A DNA stretch of 5,767 nt from Bacteroidota bacterium (GTDB lineage Bacteria > Bacteroidota > Bacteroidia > UKL13-3): the NCBI GenBank assembly GCA_947460565.1, contig CANHJJ010000136.1:1-5767 (forward strand). The letters are read 5' to 3'. The translations under genes were made by a program, and so were the position numbers. Below, one piece after another: positions 1 to 5,767 of the stretch. The notes beneath the pieces were generated by a model that was not told where the DNA came from, did no database searches, and saw only the letters and a program-made list of their open reading frames with translations. The number at the start of each line of letters is the position of its first letter. Positions within the stretch are counted from its first letter, which is position 1.

Positions 1-691
1 ATTCAAAAGTACTAATGTCTTTGTAATTTACCTTATCTCTAATACCTGTCGCACTTATGCTAAGCGTAACTTCAATAATGGATTGGCGGCCTTTTATGCT
101 AGCGGGAGAGGTGCTAATATTGTCAAAACTATGGTTGTATTTTAACTCTAAATTTACAATGCTACTCAAAGCCACTGATATGCCTATGGTGCCTGAAAAT
201 CCAATATCCCCTGACTTATTTTGATTGGCAGAGTCGATATTATCAATCACATATTCGCCATCTCTTAATTTCTCGGTATTCGTAGAAACTAAATAATAAG
301 GACGCAAACCTGCAAAAATTTTAAAGTCTGATGACTCATGAAATGGTTTTAAATAAAGTGATGCTGTTCCATCAATATAGGTATTCGTATAACGATTATC
401 AGATTGGCGATCACGAATGCCCATCATCGCAAATCCTGCCGAAAGATGGTAGTTTAGGTTTTGCCAAAATTTGTTTTCTGCTTTTGATATTAGCAAATTA
501 CTCATTGGGGCTGTGGTGAAAATATGCGCACCTCCTACACCTCGTCCACTATAATCGCTGGTCTGCAGGCCAATCATTGGAAAATTGACATTTAGACCAA
601 TACCATAATCAGATTCGGCTTTTTGGGCAAATGTGTTAATGGCTGAAATACTTAGTATTAAAGCTAAAGTATGTTTAATAAACCTATTCAT
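1..691 (-). CDS. Outer-membrane beta-barrel protein, PorT-like (partial, 3' end off the window)
   Basis: Reading leftward from an ATG at 691, 230 codons stay open to the window edge, so the C-terminus is missing. Residues 1-22 form a signal peptide (positively charged start, hydrophobic core, cleavage near NTFA|QK). The rest alternates short amphipathic strands with polar turns rich in G, N, D and S. It includes the segment [14 protein letters not shown] (about 123-136), which resembles the '[10 protein letters not shown]' strand of PorT-like outer-membrane barrels (OMP_b-brl_2 type). Family knowledge places such proteins in the outer membrane, but the substrate or partner cannot be told from sequence. 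The start codon overlaps the end of queG by 8 bases (ATGAATAG), so translation is probably coupled and the gene is the last visible one of a four-gene operon. It could also belong to another small barrel family. The export and barrel calls are firmer than the family name. Confidence 0.75.
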   Translation of the reverse strand, partial: MNRFIKHTLALILSISAINTFAQKAESDYGIGLNVNFPMIGLQTSDYSGRGVGGAHIFTTAPMSNLLISKAENKFWQNLNYHLSAGFAMMGIRDRQSDNRYTNTYIDGTASLYLKPFHESSDFKIFAGLRPYYLVSTNTEKLRDGEYVIDNIDSANQNKSGDIGFSGTIGISVALSSIVNLELKYNHSFDNISTSPASIKGRQSIIEVTLSISATGIRDKVNYKDISTFE

Positions 692-1622
692 TTGTAATGA
701 AGTCAATATTTCTTAGCAAACCGTTGTATTTGGTTCGGGTTAATGGCGAATTTTTAAATAATTTTTCAAATATATCCTCAGTAATCTCAATCCAATCCTT
801 TTTATTCATGCCTAACATCGATGGATTGGCATCAAATCTAGGTTCATTATGAGGTTTTGAAAATCGATTCCAAGGACAAACATCCTGGCAGACATCACAA
901 CCAAAGACCCAATTGCCGAATTTACCCATATAGTCACTAGGAATGCTGTCTTTAAGCTCAATGGTGAAATAACTAATGCACCTACTTCCATCAACTTTAT
1001 GTGGTTCATAAATGGCTTGTGTTGGGCAGGCATCTATGCAAGCTGTGCAATTTCCACAATAGTCCCTAACAGGATGATCATATTCAAACTCAACATCCAC
1101 AATCAATTCAGCCAAGAAAAAAAAGGATCCATTTCCTTTGTTTATCAAGTTGGCATTTTTGCCTATCCAACCCAATCCGCTTTTAGCAGCCCAAGCTTTC
1201 TCAAGCACTGGTGCGCTGTCCACAAATGCACGTCCTTCTATGTCTCCAATTTGTTCCCTTAATATATCAACTAGTTGCTTAAGTTTATCCTTCACCACTA
1301 TGTGATAATCTTCGCCAAAAGCATATTTAGATATTTGCGGGGCAGTGGGGTCGTTTTGCTGCTTATCAGTGTAATAATTATAAAGCAAACTTACCACAGA
1401 TTTTGAGCCTTCGACTAATTTGCTTGGGTCTAATCGCTTGTCAAAATGATTTTCCATATAGGCCATTTTTCCATTTCTATTTTCGCTCAACCACTTGGAA
1501 AATCTGGGTTCTTCACTCTGCAAAAACTCGGATTTAGATACACCACAAAAACTAAAGCCCAATTTATAAGCCTCGTTCTTTAGTATTTGGGTATATTTTT
1601 CTTTCAAGCTCAAGCGCTGCAA
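684..1622 (-). CDS. queG: Epoxyqueuosine reductase QueG (short form without HEAT-like C-terminus)
   Basis: QueG reduces epoxyqueuosine to queuosine at the wobble position of tRNAs with GUN anticodons, using cobalamin and two [4Fe-4S] clusters, in the cytoplasm. The 312-residue product shows the family landmarks in order: the N-terminal LGFSFCGVS segment (21-29); [13 protein letters not shown] (133-145), whose Asp135 matches the catalytic aspartate of characterised QueG; GLGWIGKN (149-156); the first cluster motif with Cys189, 192, 195 and 199; [11 protein letters not shown] with Cys215; and the second motif with Cys242, 245 and 249 followed by PWN. All eight cluster cysteines are present. It is shorter than the E. 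coli protein (about 379 residues) because it stops after [10 protein letters not shown] and lacks the HEAT-like tail, as is common in Bacteroidota. The start is inferred: no ATG lies between the in-frame stop at 1635-1637 and Met53, so TTG at 1622 is the best choice, with TTG at 1613 or 1607 as alternatives. Confidence 0.96.
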   Translation of the reverse strand: MQRLSLKEKYTQILKNEAYKLGFSFCGVSKSEFLQSEEPRFSKWLSENRNGKMAYMENHFDKRLDPSKLVEGSKSVVSLLYNYYTDKQQNDPTAPQISKYAFGEDYHIVVKDKLKQLVDILREQIGDIEGRAFVDSAPVLEKAWAAKSGLGWIGKNANLINKGNGSFFFLAELIVDVEFEYDHPVRDYCGNCTACIDACPTQAIYEPHKVDGSRCISYFTIELKDSIPSDYMGKFGNWVFGCDVCQDVCPWNRFSKPHNEPRFDANPSMLGMNKKDWIEITEDIFEKLFKNSPLTRTKYNGLLRNIDFITNE

Positions 1623-1666
1623 ATTAAGCGTAGTTTATCATTAATTGTATTTGACGTTTCGAAGTA

Positions 1667-2137
1667 TTAATTGCTGAATACAATAAACGTAGAATTTTCA
1701 TCAACACGTCTAATCTTGCTGGTATTGGGTTTATGGTAGTGCATGGCTGTAGGTATTAATACCGAATTCCCTACTATAAAAATAAAAGCAGCAGCAATTT
1801 TAGGACTGTCTGATGCTCTTATCATAGCTCCAATTAAATTTAGTTCTGTTAATGATATCAATGTGTAAGTAACAAATTCCCATTTGGGGTATTGCCTACC
1901 AATGCTATTGATTGATTTGAATGCGATAAAACCATTTTGCTTTGTGGTGAATCCAGAATCATTAATTGTAACTATTTCATCAGTGTAATATTCGTGCTTT
2001 TCCTTTAAGTTGTATTTTACTTGATTACCTACTTTAAAATTACAAGAAACAGCATCAATAGCATGATATAATTTAAAAGCCGTTTGTGCATATGCAAACT
2101 GCAAAATAAAATAGGGTAGAATGAATATCCATTTCAT
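1667..2137 (-). CDS. Exported or membrane protein of unknown function, look-alike of its upstream neighbour
   Basis: I do not recognise a named family. The 156-residue product begins with a signal peptide or signal anchor (1-18, ending AYA|Q). A small region rich in beta-type residues follows (about 30-80), in which VGNQVKYNL and TINDSGF lead to FIAFKSINSI. This resembles the short 'strand-turn-D-S-strand-I-x-x-I' heads of many small Bacteroidota envelope proteins. Two hydrophobic segments follow (about 87-106 and 114-131), then a short basic tail. The most likely location is the inner membrane with the head in the periplasm. The ATG at 2137 lies one base after the stop of the preceding gene, so the two are almost certainly co-transcribed and translationally coupled. 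A 44-base gap separates it from queG downstream. The layout matches the 166-residue neighbour, suggesting an old duplication, although direct identity is low by eye. Confidence 0.75.
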   Translation of the reverse strand: MKWIFILPYFILQFAYAQTAFKLYHAIDAVSCNFKVGNQVKYNLKEKHEYYTDEIVTINDSGFTTKQNGFIAFKSINSIGRQYPKWEFVTYTLISLTELNLIGAMIRASDSPKIAAAFIFIVGNSVLIPTAMHYHKPNTSKIRRVDENSTFIVFSN

Positions 2138-2138
2138 A

Positions 2139-2639
2139 TTAACGCGATTCAGTTATTTCTAAATTTATACCCGAAATAAATTCTCTTTTGGGTGTAATAA
2201 TCCAAAAGCCTATAGCTGTCGTTTCTATTAAAATGGATGAATACAACATACCAGAACCAAACATTAACCACCTGTCGGTTGCGCTATATGTATGTTCTTG
2301 AGCTTGAACTGAGCTTGAAATAATACCGCTAACCAAAATTCCCAATCCGTATAAAACTGGCTTACCAATACGGGCAAATACATTTTTTGGTGTAAATCTA
2401 ATGCTGTAAATATCGGCTAAAGCAATTTTCGAATCTCCAAGTAGAAAGAGTGTGTCGTTTTTTGCCTCCTTTATATATACCGAAAATTCTTTTGATGAAT
2501 TGTATGGCTTTATCCATACATGTTTTAAGTATGCCAACTTATAAACCCTACTGTTAGCTGTGTTTTTGATTCTCAACTTTTGGGCAAATGTGGCTAAACA
2601 GCAAAAAGAAATAATTATTGTTAAAAGCAGTTTTATCAT
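2139..2639 (-). CDS. Exported or membrane protein of unknown function, first gene of the queG operon
   Basis: I do not recognise a named family. The 166-residue product starts with a clear signal peptide (1-19, ending TFA|Q). A compact head of probable beta-strands (about 31-81) follows, in which YIKEAKNDTLFLL leads to KIALADIYSIRF. Two hydrophobic segments come next (about 91-111 and 124-147), and then a short beta-like C-terminal tail (EFISGINLEI). The pattern of signal, small beta head, two membrane helices and short tail is the same as in the next gene. The ATG at 2639 is chosen because the signal peptide begins there. It has no Shine-Dalgarno-like sequence, only TTGATTTTGG directly before it. 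It heads a run of four minus-strand genes and faces the DUF1003 gene across a 100-bp divergent region. A role in the envelope is an inference from the signal peptide and helices only. Confidence 0.75.
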   Translation of the reverse strand: MIKLLLTIIISFCCLATFAQKLRIKNTANSRVYKLAYLKHVWIKPYNSSKEFSVYIKEAKNDTLFLLGDSKIALADIYSIRFTPKNVFARIGKPVLYGLGILVSGIISSSVQAQEHTYSATDRWLMFGSGMLYSSILIETTAIGFWIITPKREFISGINLEITESR

Positions 2640-2646
2640 CCAAAAT

Positions 2647-2654
2647 CAAAGATA
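2647..2654 (-). promoter_or_regulatory. Candidate -7 box (TATCTTTG) for the queG operon
   Basis: On the minus strand TATCTTTG is an exact match to the Bacteroidota -7 consensus TAnnTTTG. It ends only 7 bases before the ATG at 2639, so a transcript from it would have almost no leader. The nearest TTTG upstream is 23 bp away rather than the usual 19-21, and it lies inside the inverted repeat at 2662-2683. The match could be chance in AT-rich DNA. Confidence 0.35.
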
Positions 2655-2661
2655 GAATTAC

Positions 2662-2683
2662 CTTTTGATTAAAAAATCAAAAG
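2662..2683. repeat. Perfect 9-bp inverted repeat in the divergent promoter region
   Basis: The arms CTTTTGATT (2662-2670) and AATCAAAAG (2675-2683) are exact reverse complements separated by AAAA. The repeat sits between two divergent genes, 23 bases from the start of the minus-strand operon and 56 bases from the DUF1003 start. No T-tract follows on either strand in a terminator-like position, so an operator for a dimeric regulator is more plausible than a terminator. This is inference; no regulator gene is visible nearby. Confidence 0.6.
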
Positions 2684-2739
2684 TCGTTTCAGCATGAGTT
2701 TATTTTACATAACTTGCTTCAAATATTGATTTTGTCAAC

Positions 2740-3438
2740 ATGAGTTCTACTAAATTTAACTGCGCTATCAATCACAAGCCTTATTCCATTTCACAGCTTA
2801 AGCCGAGCGATAGCATTGGCGATTCATTAATGGAGTTTATTAAAAGCAAAGGGCTGAGTGTAGGTCAAGGTGAATTTATCTCTATTGATGCCTATTTAGC
2901 CCTGCGTTCTGAGCAATTGCGATTACAAATTGCAGATGAAAAAGGGGCTTTGACGAAACTAGAGAAAGAGGTGATGGATAGTATCAATGCTGATGAATTA
3001 CTTTCCGCTGATATAGCCGATGAACAAAGTAATAGCTCTTATGGCGAGAAGCTTAGCGATAAAATTGCCAGTTTTGGTGGGAGTTGGGCCTTTATCATTG
3101 CGTTTTTCTTAGTAATAATTGCCTGGATACTTGCTAATTCTGTTATCTTATCCAATCCTAGCTTTGACCCTTATCCGTTCATTTTACTTAATTTGATATT
3201 ATCATGCATAGCAGCGGTGCAAGCGCCAATCATCATGATGAGTCAAAACAGGCAAGAAAGCAGAGACAGATTAAGATCTAAAAATGATTACAAAGTGAAT
3301 TTAAAATCTGAAATGGAAATTAGAATGCTTCACGAAAAAGTTGATTTTATCCTTCACCACCAAGGCGAACACTTACATGAACTTCAAAGTCAGATATTAG
3401 AGTTAAATCAACTATTGGTTAAACAATTAGGCAAATAG
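2740..3438 (+). CDS. DUF1003 family membrane protein
   Basis: The 232-residue product matches the DUF1003 layout. The N-terminal part (about 8-60) carries CAINHKPYSISQLKPSDSI and EFISIDAYLALRSEQL, like the 'sGk..p.seL..geSI ... FI....L...R' head seen in many family members. An acidic helical linker follows. The core is near-consensus: SFGGSWAFII (111-120), a first membrane helix (about 115-134), the FDPYPFILLNL segment (142-152), a second helix (about 146-166), and then QAPIIMMSQNRQ (161-172). After it come the typical DYKVNLKSEMEI stretch (183-194) and a C-terminal amphipathic coiled-coil-like helix (195-230) with several histidines (198, 206, 207, 211, 213). It should be an inner-membrane protein with both ends in the cytoplasm. 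Its biochemical function is not established. The ATG at 2740 is preceded by TTGATTTTGTCAAC, with no Shine-Dalgarno match. It is transcribed alone, diverging from the queG operon. Confidence 0.93.
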   Translation: MSSTKFNCAINHKPYSISQLKPSDSIGDSLMEFIKSKGLSVGQGEFISIDAYLALRSEQLRLQIADEKGALTKLEKEVMDSINADELLSADIADEQSNSSYGEKLSDKIASFGGSWAFIIAFFLVIIAWILANSVILSNPSFDPYPFILLNLILSCIAAVQAPIIMMSQNRQESRDRLRSKNDYKVNLKSEMEIRMLHEKVDFILHHQGEHLHELQSQILELNQLLVKQLGK

Positions 3439-3498
3439 TTTGTTTGTCAAAAAGCCTGTGGTGGTAGTTAATTTGTCCCAAATGATAGCTTAAAAGTG

Positions 3499-3783
3499 CT
3501 AAAAATCTGGTGACTTAAAATCGCTTGTTTTAATATCCATAAAATCAATAGGGTAGATGCTTGTAAAATCTGCCTCAGGCATTTTATCAAATGTTTTATT
3601 GGCACTTGCGTGGTTACTTCAATTTCTTTCAACAAATCGTCTTTGCTTTGTTGTTTGTCATTAAATTCAGTTTTTAAGGTTTCTTACATGGTTTATTTTT
3701 CCAATTAATCCACCTATAAAACTTTTGATAATTCTTATGTGCTGCAAAAGCAAATTACCTAATAAGTTACTCACTTCGGTCAT
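3499..3783 (-). pseudogene. Broken small gene with two compensating frameshifts, product unknown
   Basis: Read on the minus strand, protein-like sequence passes from one frame to a second and back. Frame A starts at ATG 3783 (MTEVSNLLGNLLLQHIRI..., ending in GGLIGKIN) and stops at TGA 3667-3669. Between about 3683 and 3610 a second frame takes over (ETLKTEFNDKQQSKDDLLKE). Frame A, with stops in the middle, reopens from about 3620 and runs through NKTFDK and MPEADFTSIYPIDFMDIK to a TAG at 3499-3501. The codons in these parts are typical of the neighbours, and the residues (D, K, E and F in balance) look like real protein, unlike the other frames. The intact product would have been about 94 residues: a hydrophobic N-terminal helix, a charged helix, and an acidic aromatic tail. 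I do not recognise the family. Either the gene has decayed or the sequence contains two indel errors. Confidence 0.55.
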
Positions 3784-3821
3784 GGGTCTATTTGCTTAAC
3801 CAACAATTTTAATGAATATAT

Positions 3822-3833
3822 AATTAGCTAATT
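3822..3833. repeat. 12-bp perfect palindrome AATTAGCTAATT
   Basis: AATTAGCTAATT reads the same on both strands and is flanked by ATATAT on both sides, offset by one base, so a longer imperfect hairpin is possible. It lies 39 bases upstream of the ATG of the broken minus-strand gene (3783), where an operator or promoter would be expected. In DNA this AT-rich it may also be chance. Confidence 0.35.
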
Positions 3834-3921
3834 CATATATGCAAAGAACATTAATAACTAGTCTTTTAAGTATTTTTAATTTACCTATAATTTATATTAT
3901 GTTAAATAGATTGGACGAAAA

Positions 3922-3945
3922 GAAAGGAATATTGCTATTCCTTTC
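3922..3945 (-). terminator. Rho-independent-type terminator of the TPR gene
   Basis: On the minus strand GAAAGGAATA and TATTCCTTTC form a perfect 10-bp stem closed by the tetraloop GCAA (GNRA class). The stem can be extended by a G-U and an A-U pair. TTTT follows immediately (3918-3921). The hairpin begins 7 bases after the TAA of the exported TPR gene. The stem is A/T-rich with a short U-tract, so it may be moderately efficient. It could also slow transcription coming from the DUF1003 side. Confidence 0.75.
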
Positions 3946-3952
3946 CTACTTA

Positions 3953-5362
3953 TTATTTCTCGTATTGTGATCTTCGCTTCTTAGCTTCTACTGCTCTTTT
4001 CTCATCCCCCAGGTTTGCATAGACCTGCTGAACTGAAAACAAAATATCAGCCAAGTATGAATTTTTCTCTTTCTTTTTTTCAGGTGTATCGTCAGATTTT
4101 GCTTCAGCTATTTCTAATGCTTTCGTAAAATAACCCAAAGCAACATTCAATACTGAATCTTGTACTTTTTTGAAAACAGCCACTTTTTTATCGTACTCTT
4201 GTTGGGTTAAGCCACTAATGTTGATTGCATTGATTTTCTCGGCAATTTCAGTACTCTTATTATTAGTCAAAGCGCCTAGATTGTAATATGCATCTAAATA
4301 ATCTGGACTCAACTCAATAACTTTATTGTAATCGGCTTCGGCACTCGCAGACTTCACTTTACCTTCTTTAATAAATTGCTCTGACGCAGTTTTGCATTGC
4401 TTGGCACTGACATCATAGGCTGTCTTTTTTGAAGGCACTTTCTCTCCTTTTGCTTTTTTGCTATAATAAGCTGAAGAATCTCTTGCTTGCTTTGATTTGG
4501 CCAGCATACTAGCTGCTAAATTATCGCTTACATTTCCCCTAACATACAATAATTCGTGATTTTCAGGATTCAATTCAATGGCTTCATTTAGTTTATTAAT
4601 CAATACATCTTGCTTTCCTTGATTCATGTATATGTTTAATTCCAAATTAATTAGGTCCTTTTCTGAAGGGAAAACCTTACGGCCCTTATCAATGCAATCC
4701 AAAGCAGCTGTGGTGTCTTTTTCCTCTAATAAAATATTGCTCATATAGGCATAAATCAAATGGTCGTTATAATTAAGGTCCATTAATTTTTTCAGAAACA
4801 CTTTGGCATCTGGCTTTTTCTCTGACCTTAAAGCTGTAATAGCTAAATTGTAGTAGATATTTTTCTCAGATAAATTGTTTTTGGCCAATTGTTTATCCTT
4901 ATCGTAAGGAATAATATCAGCTACTAACTTGTAAAACTTAACTGACATATCATAGTTTGAGGAGTTTACAGCTTGATTATAACAGGCGAAAGCGCCATTT
5001 AAAATACCAATGGTGCAATACTCTTCGTATTTCTTTTTTGTATCCAAATCCAAGCATTTTTTGTAAGCAATGGTACTTTTTTCAACAGCATCTGTATCCA
5101 TTGCCGCATAAGTTGGGTTATGGTAAATGGTATCATAAATCAAGGCTTTATAAAACCACATTTTCAAGTCGTTTTTGGTTTCTTCGTTTTCGGCTGCTTG
5201 ATCAATGGCTTTTTTAGCATCCTCAAAAATGGTTTTCTTAGCATCTCCTACCTCGTTAATGCTGCTGTTAAAGTATATGGCAGCACTTTCAACATTGCTT
5301 TTTTGTGCAAATAACTGAACCGACAAAGTAGTTGCAGCTATTAAAATCAGGATTTTTTTCAT
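3953..5362 (-). CDS. Exported tetratricopeptide-repeat (TPR) protein
   Basis: The 469-residue product has a strong signal peptide (MKKILILIAATTLSVQLFAQ, cleavage before Gln20) and is otherwise helical, with degenerate TPR units throughout. Examples are a unit around 68-107, KPDAKVFLKKLMDLNYNDHL (184-202), TAALDCIDKGRKVFPSEKDL (218-237), and NKLNEAIELNPENHELLYVRG (256-276). The best unit is ADYNKVIELSPDYLDAYYNLGAL (343-365), and a last pair lies near 405-460. Such proteins act in the periplasm or at the outer membrane as protein-binding scaffolds; the partner is unknown. A roughly 60-residue Lys/Ala/Ser-rich stretch (281-340) interrupts the repeats. The C-terminus is highly charged. The ATG at 5362 gives the complete signal peptide and follows a good promoter, with a terminator after the stop, so the gene is probably transcribed alone. 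It reads opposite to DUF1003 and in the same direction as the ABC-F gene upstream. Confidence 0.88.
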   Translation of the reverse strand: MKKILILIAATTLSVQLFAQKSNVESAAIYFNSSINEVGDAKKTIFEDAKKAIDQAAENEETKNDLKMWFYKALIYDTIYHNPTYAAMDTDAVEKSTIAYKKCLDLDTKKKYEEYCTIGILNGAFACYNQAVNSSNYDMSVKFYKLVADIIPYDKDKQLAKNNLSEKNIYYNLAITALRSEKKPDAKVFLKKLMDLNYNDHLIYAYMSNILLEEKDTTAALDCIDKGRKVFPSEKDLINLELNIYMNQGKQDVLINKLNEAIELNPENHELLYVRGNVSDNLAASMLAKSKQARDSSAYYSKKAKGEKVPSKKTAYDVSAKQCKTASEQFIKEGKVKSASAEADYNKVIELSPDYLDAYYNLGALTNNKSTEIAEKINAINISGLTQQEYDKKVAVFKKVQDSVLNVALGYFTKALEIAEAKSDDTPEKKKEKNSYLADILFSVQQVYANLGDEKRAVEAKKRRSQYEK

Positions 5363-5386
5363 TTAAAGTTAATTATTAATATTAGA

Positions 5387-5417
5387 CAAAAGTAATTGGC
5401 AAATGGTTCAATTCAAA
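5387..5417 (-). promoter_or_regulatory. Bacteroidota-type promoter of the TPR gene
   Basis: On the minus strand TTTG (5414-5417) and TACTTTTG (5387-5394) match the -33 TTTG and -7 TAnnTTTG elements of the Bacteroidota primary sigma factor, with the expected 19-bp spacer. The start of transcription would fall around 5382, giving an AT-rich leader of about 20 bases before the ATG at 5362, without a Shine-Dalgarno sequence. This is the best promoter match in the window. Confidence 0.75.
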
Positions 5418-5521
5418 TGATAAAGAAAAGTTTTTGTTAAATAATTTGGCTTCAATTGGGCTTAAATCATTTGTATTTGTTCAACACTTCAATCATTGCA
5501 GCAAATTCCTTGGTTTAAGTT

Positions 5522-5767
5522 TCAAACACTCAACTCCAACCAACGAATCTCTTTTTCCTCCAAGGACTGAGTAATTCCGAGTAACTCCTCCCCCCACATT
5601 CTTATTTCTTCTGTATTTTCAGAGCCCGATCCTAATAATTTTTCTAACGCTGCTTTTCGGATTTGCATGCCAGACATTTCTTTGTCTAATAATTCAAGTT
5701 CGCGTTGCTCTTTGAAGCTTAACTTCTTAGCTTCAGTTTTCACTTCTGTAGGTGTGCTAGTTGATTG
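5522..5767 (-). CDS. ABC-F family ATPase, C-terminal domain (partial, 5' end off the window)
   Basis: The last 81 codons of a gene that begins beyond the right edge, ending at TGA 5522-5524. The frame is open across the edge, so an internal GTG at 5743 is not the true start. The visible part begins with a polar linker (QSTSTPTEVKTEAKK). It continues with the hallmark of the ABC-transporter C-terminal domain: LSFKEQRELELLDKEM, then two antiparallel coiled-coil helices joined by GSGSENTEE, closing with EEKEIRWLELSV. Family knowledge: ABC-F proteins carry two ATP-binding cassettes, lack membrane domains and act on ribosomes. Those with this coiled-coil tail, such as Uup, may also contact nucleic acids. 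The cassettes themselves are not in view, so the subfamily cannot be fixed and I give no symbol. No clear terminator follows the stop. Confidence 0.88.
   Translation of the reverse strand, partial: QSTSTPTEVKTEAKKLSFKEQRELELLDKEMSGMQIRKAALEKLLGSGSENTEEIRMWGEELLGITQSLEEKEIRWLELSV

Larger units (their letters stand above)
3439..3952. other. 514-bp stretch without an intact gene
   Basis: This stretch lies between the convergent DUF1003 and TPR genes. From the left it holds about 60 bases with only a weak 5-bp hairpin (3471-3483) after DUF1003, too weak to call a terminator. Then comes the broken minus-strand gene (3499-3783), an AT-rich part with the palindrome at 3822-3833, and the terminator of the TPR gene (3922-3945). 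I found no tRNA, repeat array or insertion-sequence end in it. Confidence 0.7.

Noticed and set aside
331..519. Plus-strand open frame of 62 codons
   Set aside because: It lies wholly opposite the outer-membrane barrel gene, has no recognisable features, and its codon pattern fits the minus-strand gene.
999..1262. Plus-strand open frame of 87 codons (and a minus-strand one at 812-1033)
   Set aside because: Both overlap the well-supported queG in other frames; they arise from its cysteine-motif codons and show no family signal.
3471..3483. Small hairpin ATTTG-TCC-CAAAT after DUF1003
   Set aside because: A 5-bp A/T-rich stem without a T-tract is too weak to call a terminator.
3468..3683. Continuous minus-strand open frame without an ATG (about 72 codons) through the broken gene
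   Set aside because: Only its first third looks like coding sequence. The rest uses rare codons, while another frame over the same bases has strong coding character, so a broken gene is the better reading.
4957..5314. Two overlapping plus-strand open frames
   Set aside because: They lie opposite the exported TPR gene; the K- and F-rich antisense composition explains the lack of stops.
5741..5743. GTG as start of a 73-residue stand-alone protein
   Set aside because: The frame is open to the window edge and the sequence is the tail domain of ABC-F proteins, so it is the end of a longer gene.
1..5767. A new defence, mobile or multi-gene system
   Set aside because: No transposase, integrase, nuclease, toxin-antitoxin pair, repeat array or long terminal repeats could be seen; the genes are household or envelope types common in Bacteroidota.

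Overview
The window looks like ordinary chromosomal DNA of a member of the Bacteroidota. It is AT-rich, and most genes lack a Shine-Dalgarno-like sequence. A good match to the Bacteroidota promoter consensus (TTTG, 19 bp, TAnnTTTG) stands before one gene. The genes are types typical of the phylum: PorT-like outer-membrane barrel, short HEAT-less QueG, DUF1003 membrane protein, exported TPR protein, and an ABC-F ATPase ending in RWLELSV. I cannot name the genus.

Layout, left to right. Positions 1-2639 hold four minus-strand genes, read from right to left: two small exported/membrane proteins of the same architecture (2139-2639 and 1667-2137, one base apart), queG (684-1622, probable TTG start), and an outer-membrane beta-barrel gene that overlaps queG by 8 bases and runs off the left edge. 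The spacing suggests one operon. A 100-bp divergent intergenic region (2640-2739) carries a perfect 9-bp inverted repeat and three copies of TTGATTTT. Reading right from it is a DUF1003 membrane protein (2740-3438).

Positions 3439-3952 contain no intact gene, but this stretch is not empty. On the minus strand, 3499-3783 reads as a small protein gene broken by two compensating frameshifts. To its right are an AT-rich stretch with a palindrome and a GNRA-loop hairpin terminator. The terminator serves the minus-strand exported TPR protein (3953-5362), which has its own promoter. The right edge holds the C-terminal 81 codons of an ABC-F ATPase on the minus strand.

Working together: queG is the last step of queuosine tRNA modification in the cytoplasm. 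Its operon partners are envelope proteins with no obvious link to it, so the operon looks like shared transcription rather than a pathway. I see no mobile element, CRISPR array, tRNA or defence system, and no clear new multi-gene system. The items most worth a second look are the broken gene at 3499-3783, the pair of look-alike membrane proteins, and the motif-rich divergent promoter region.
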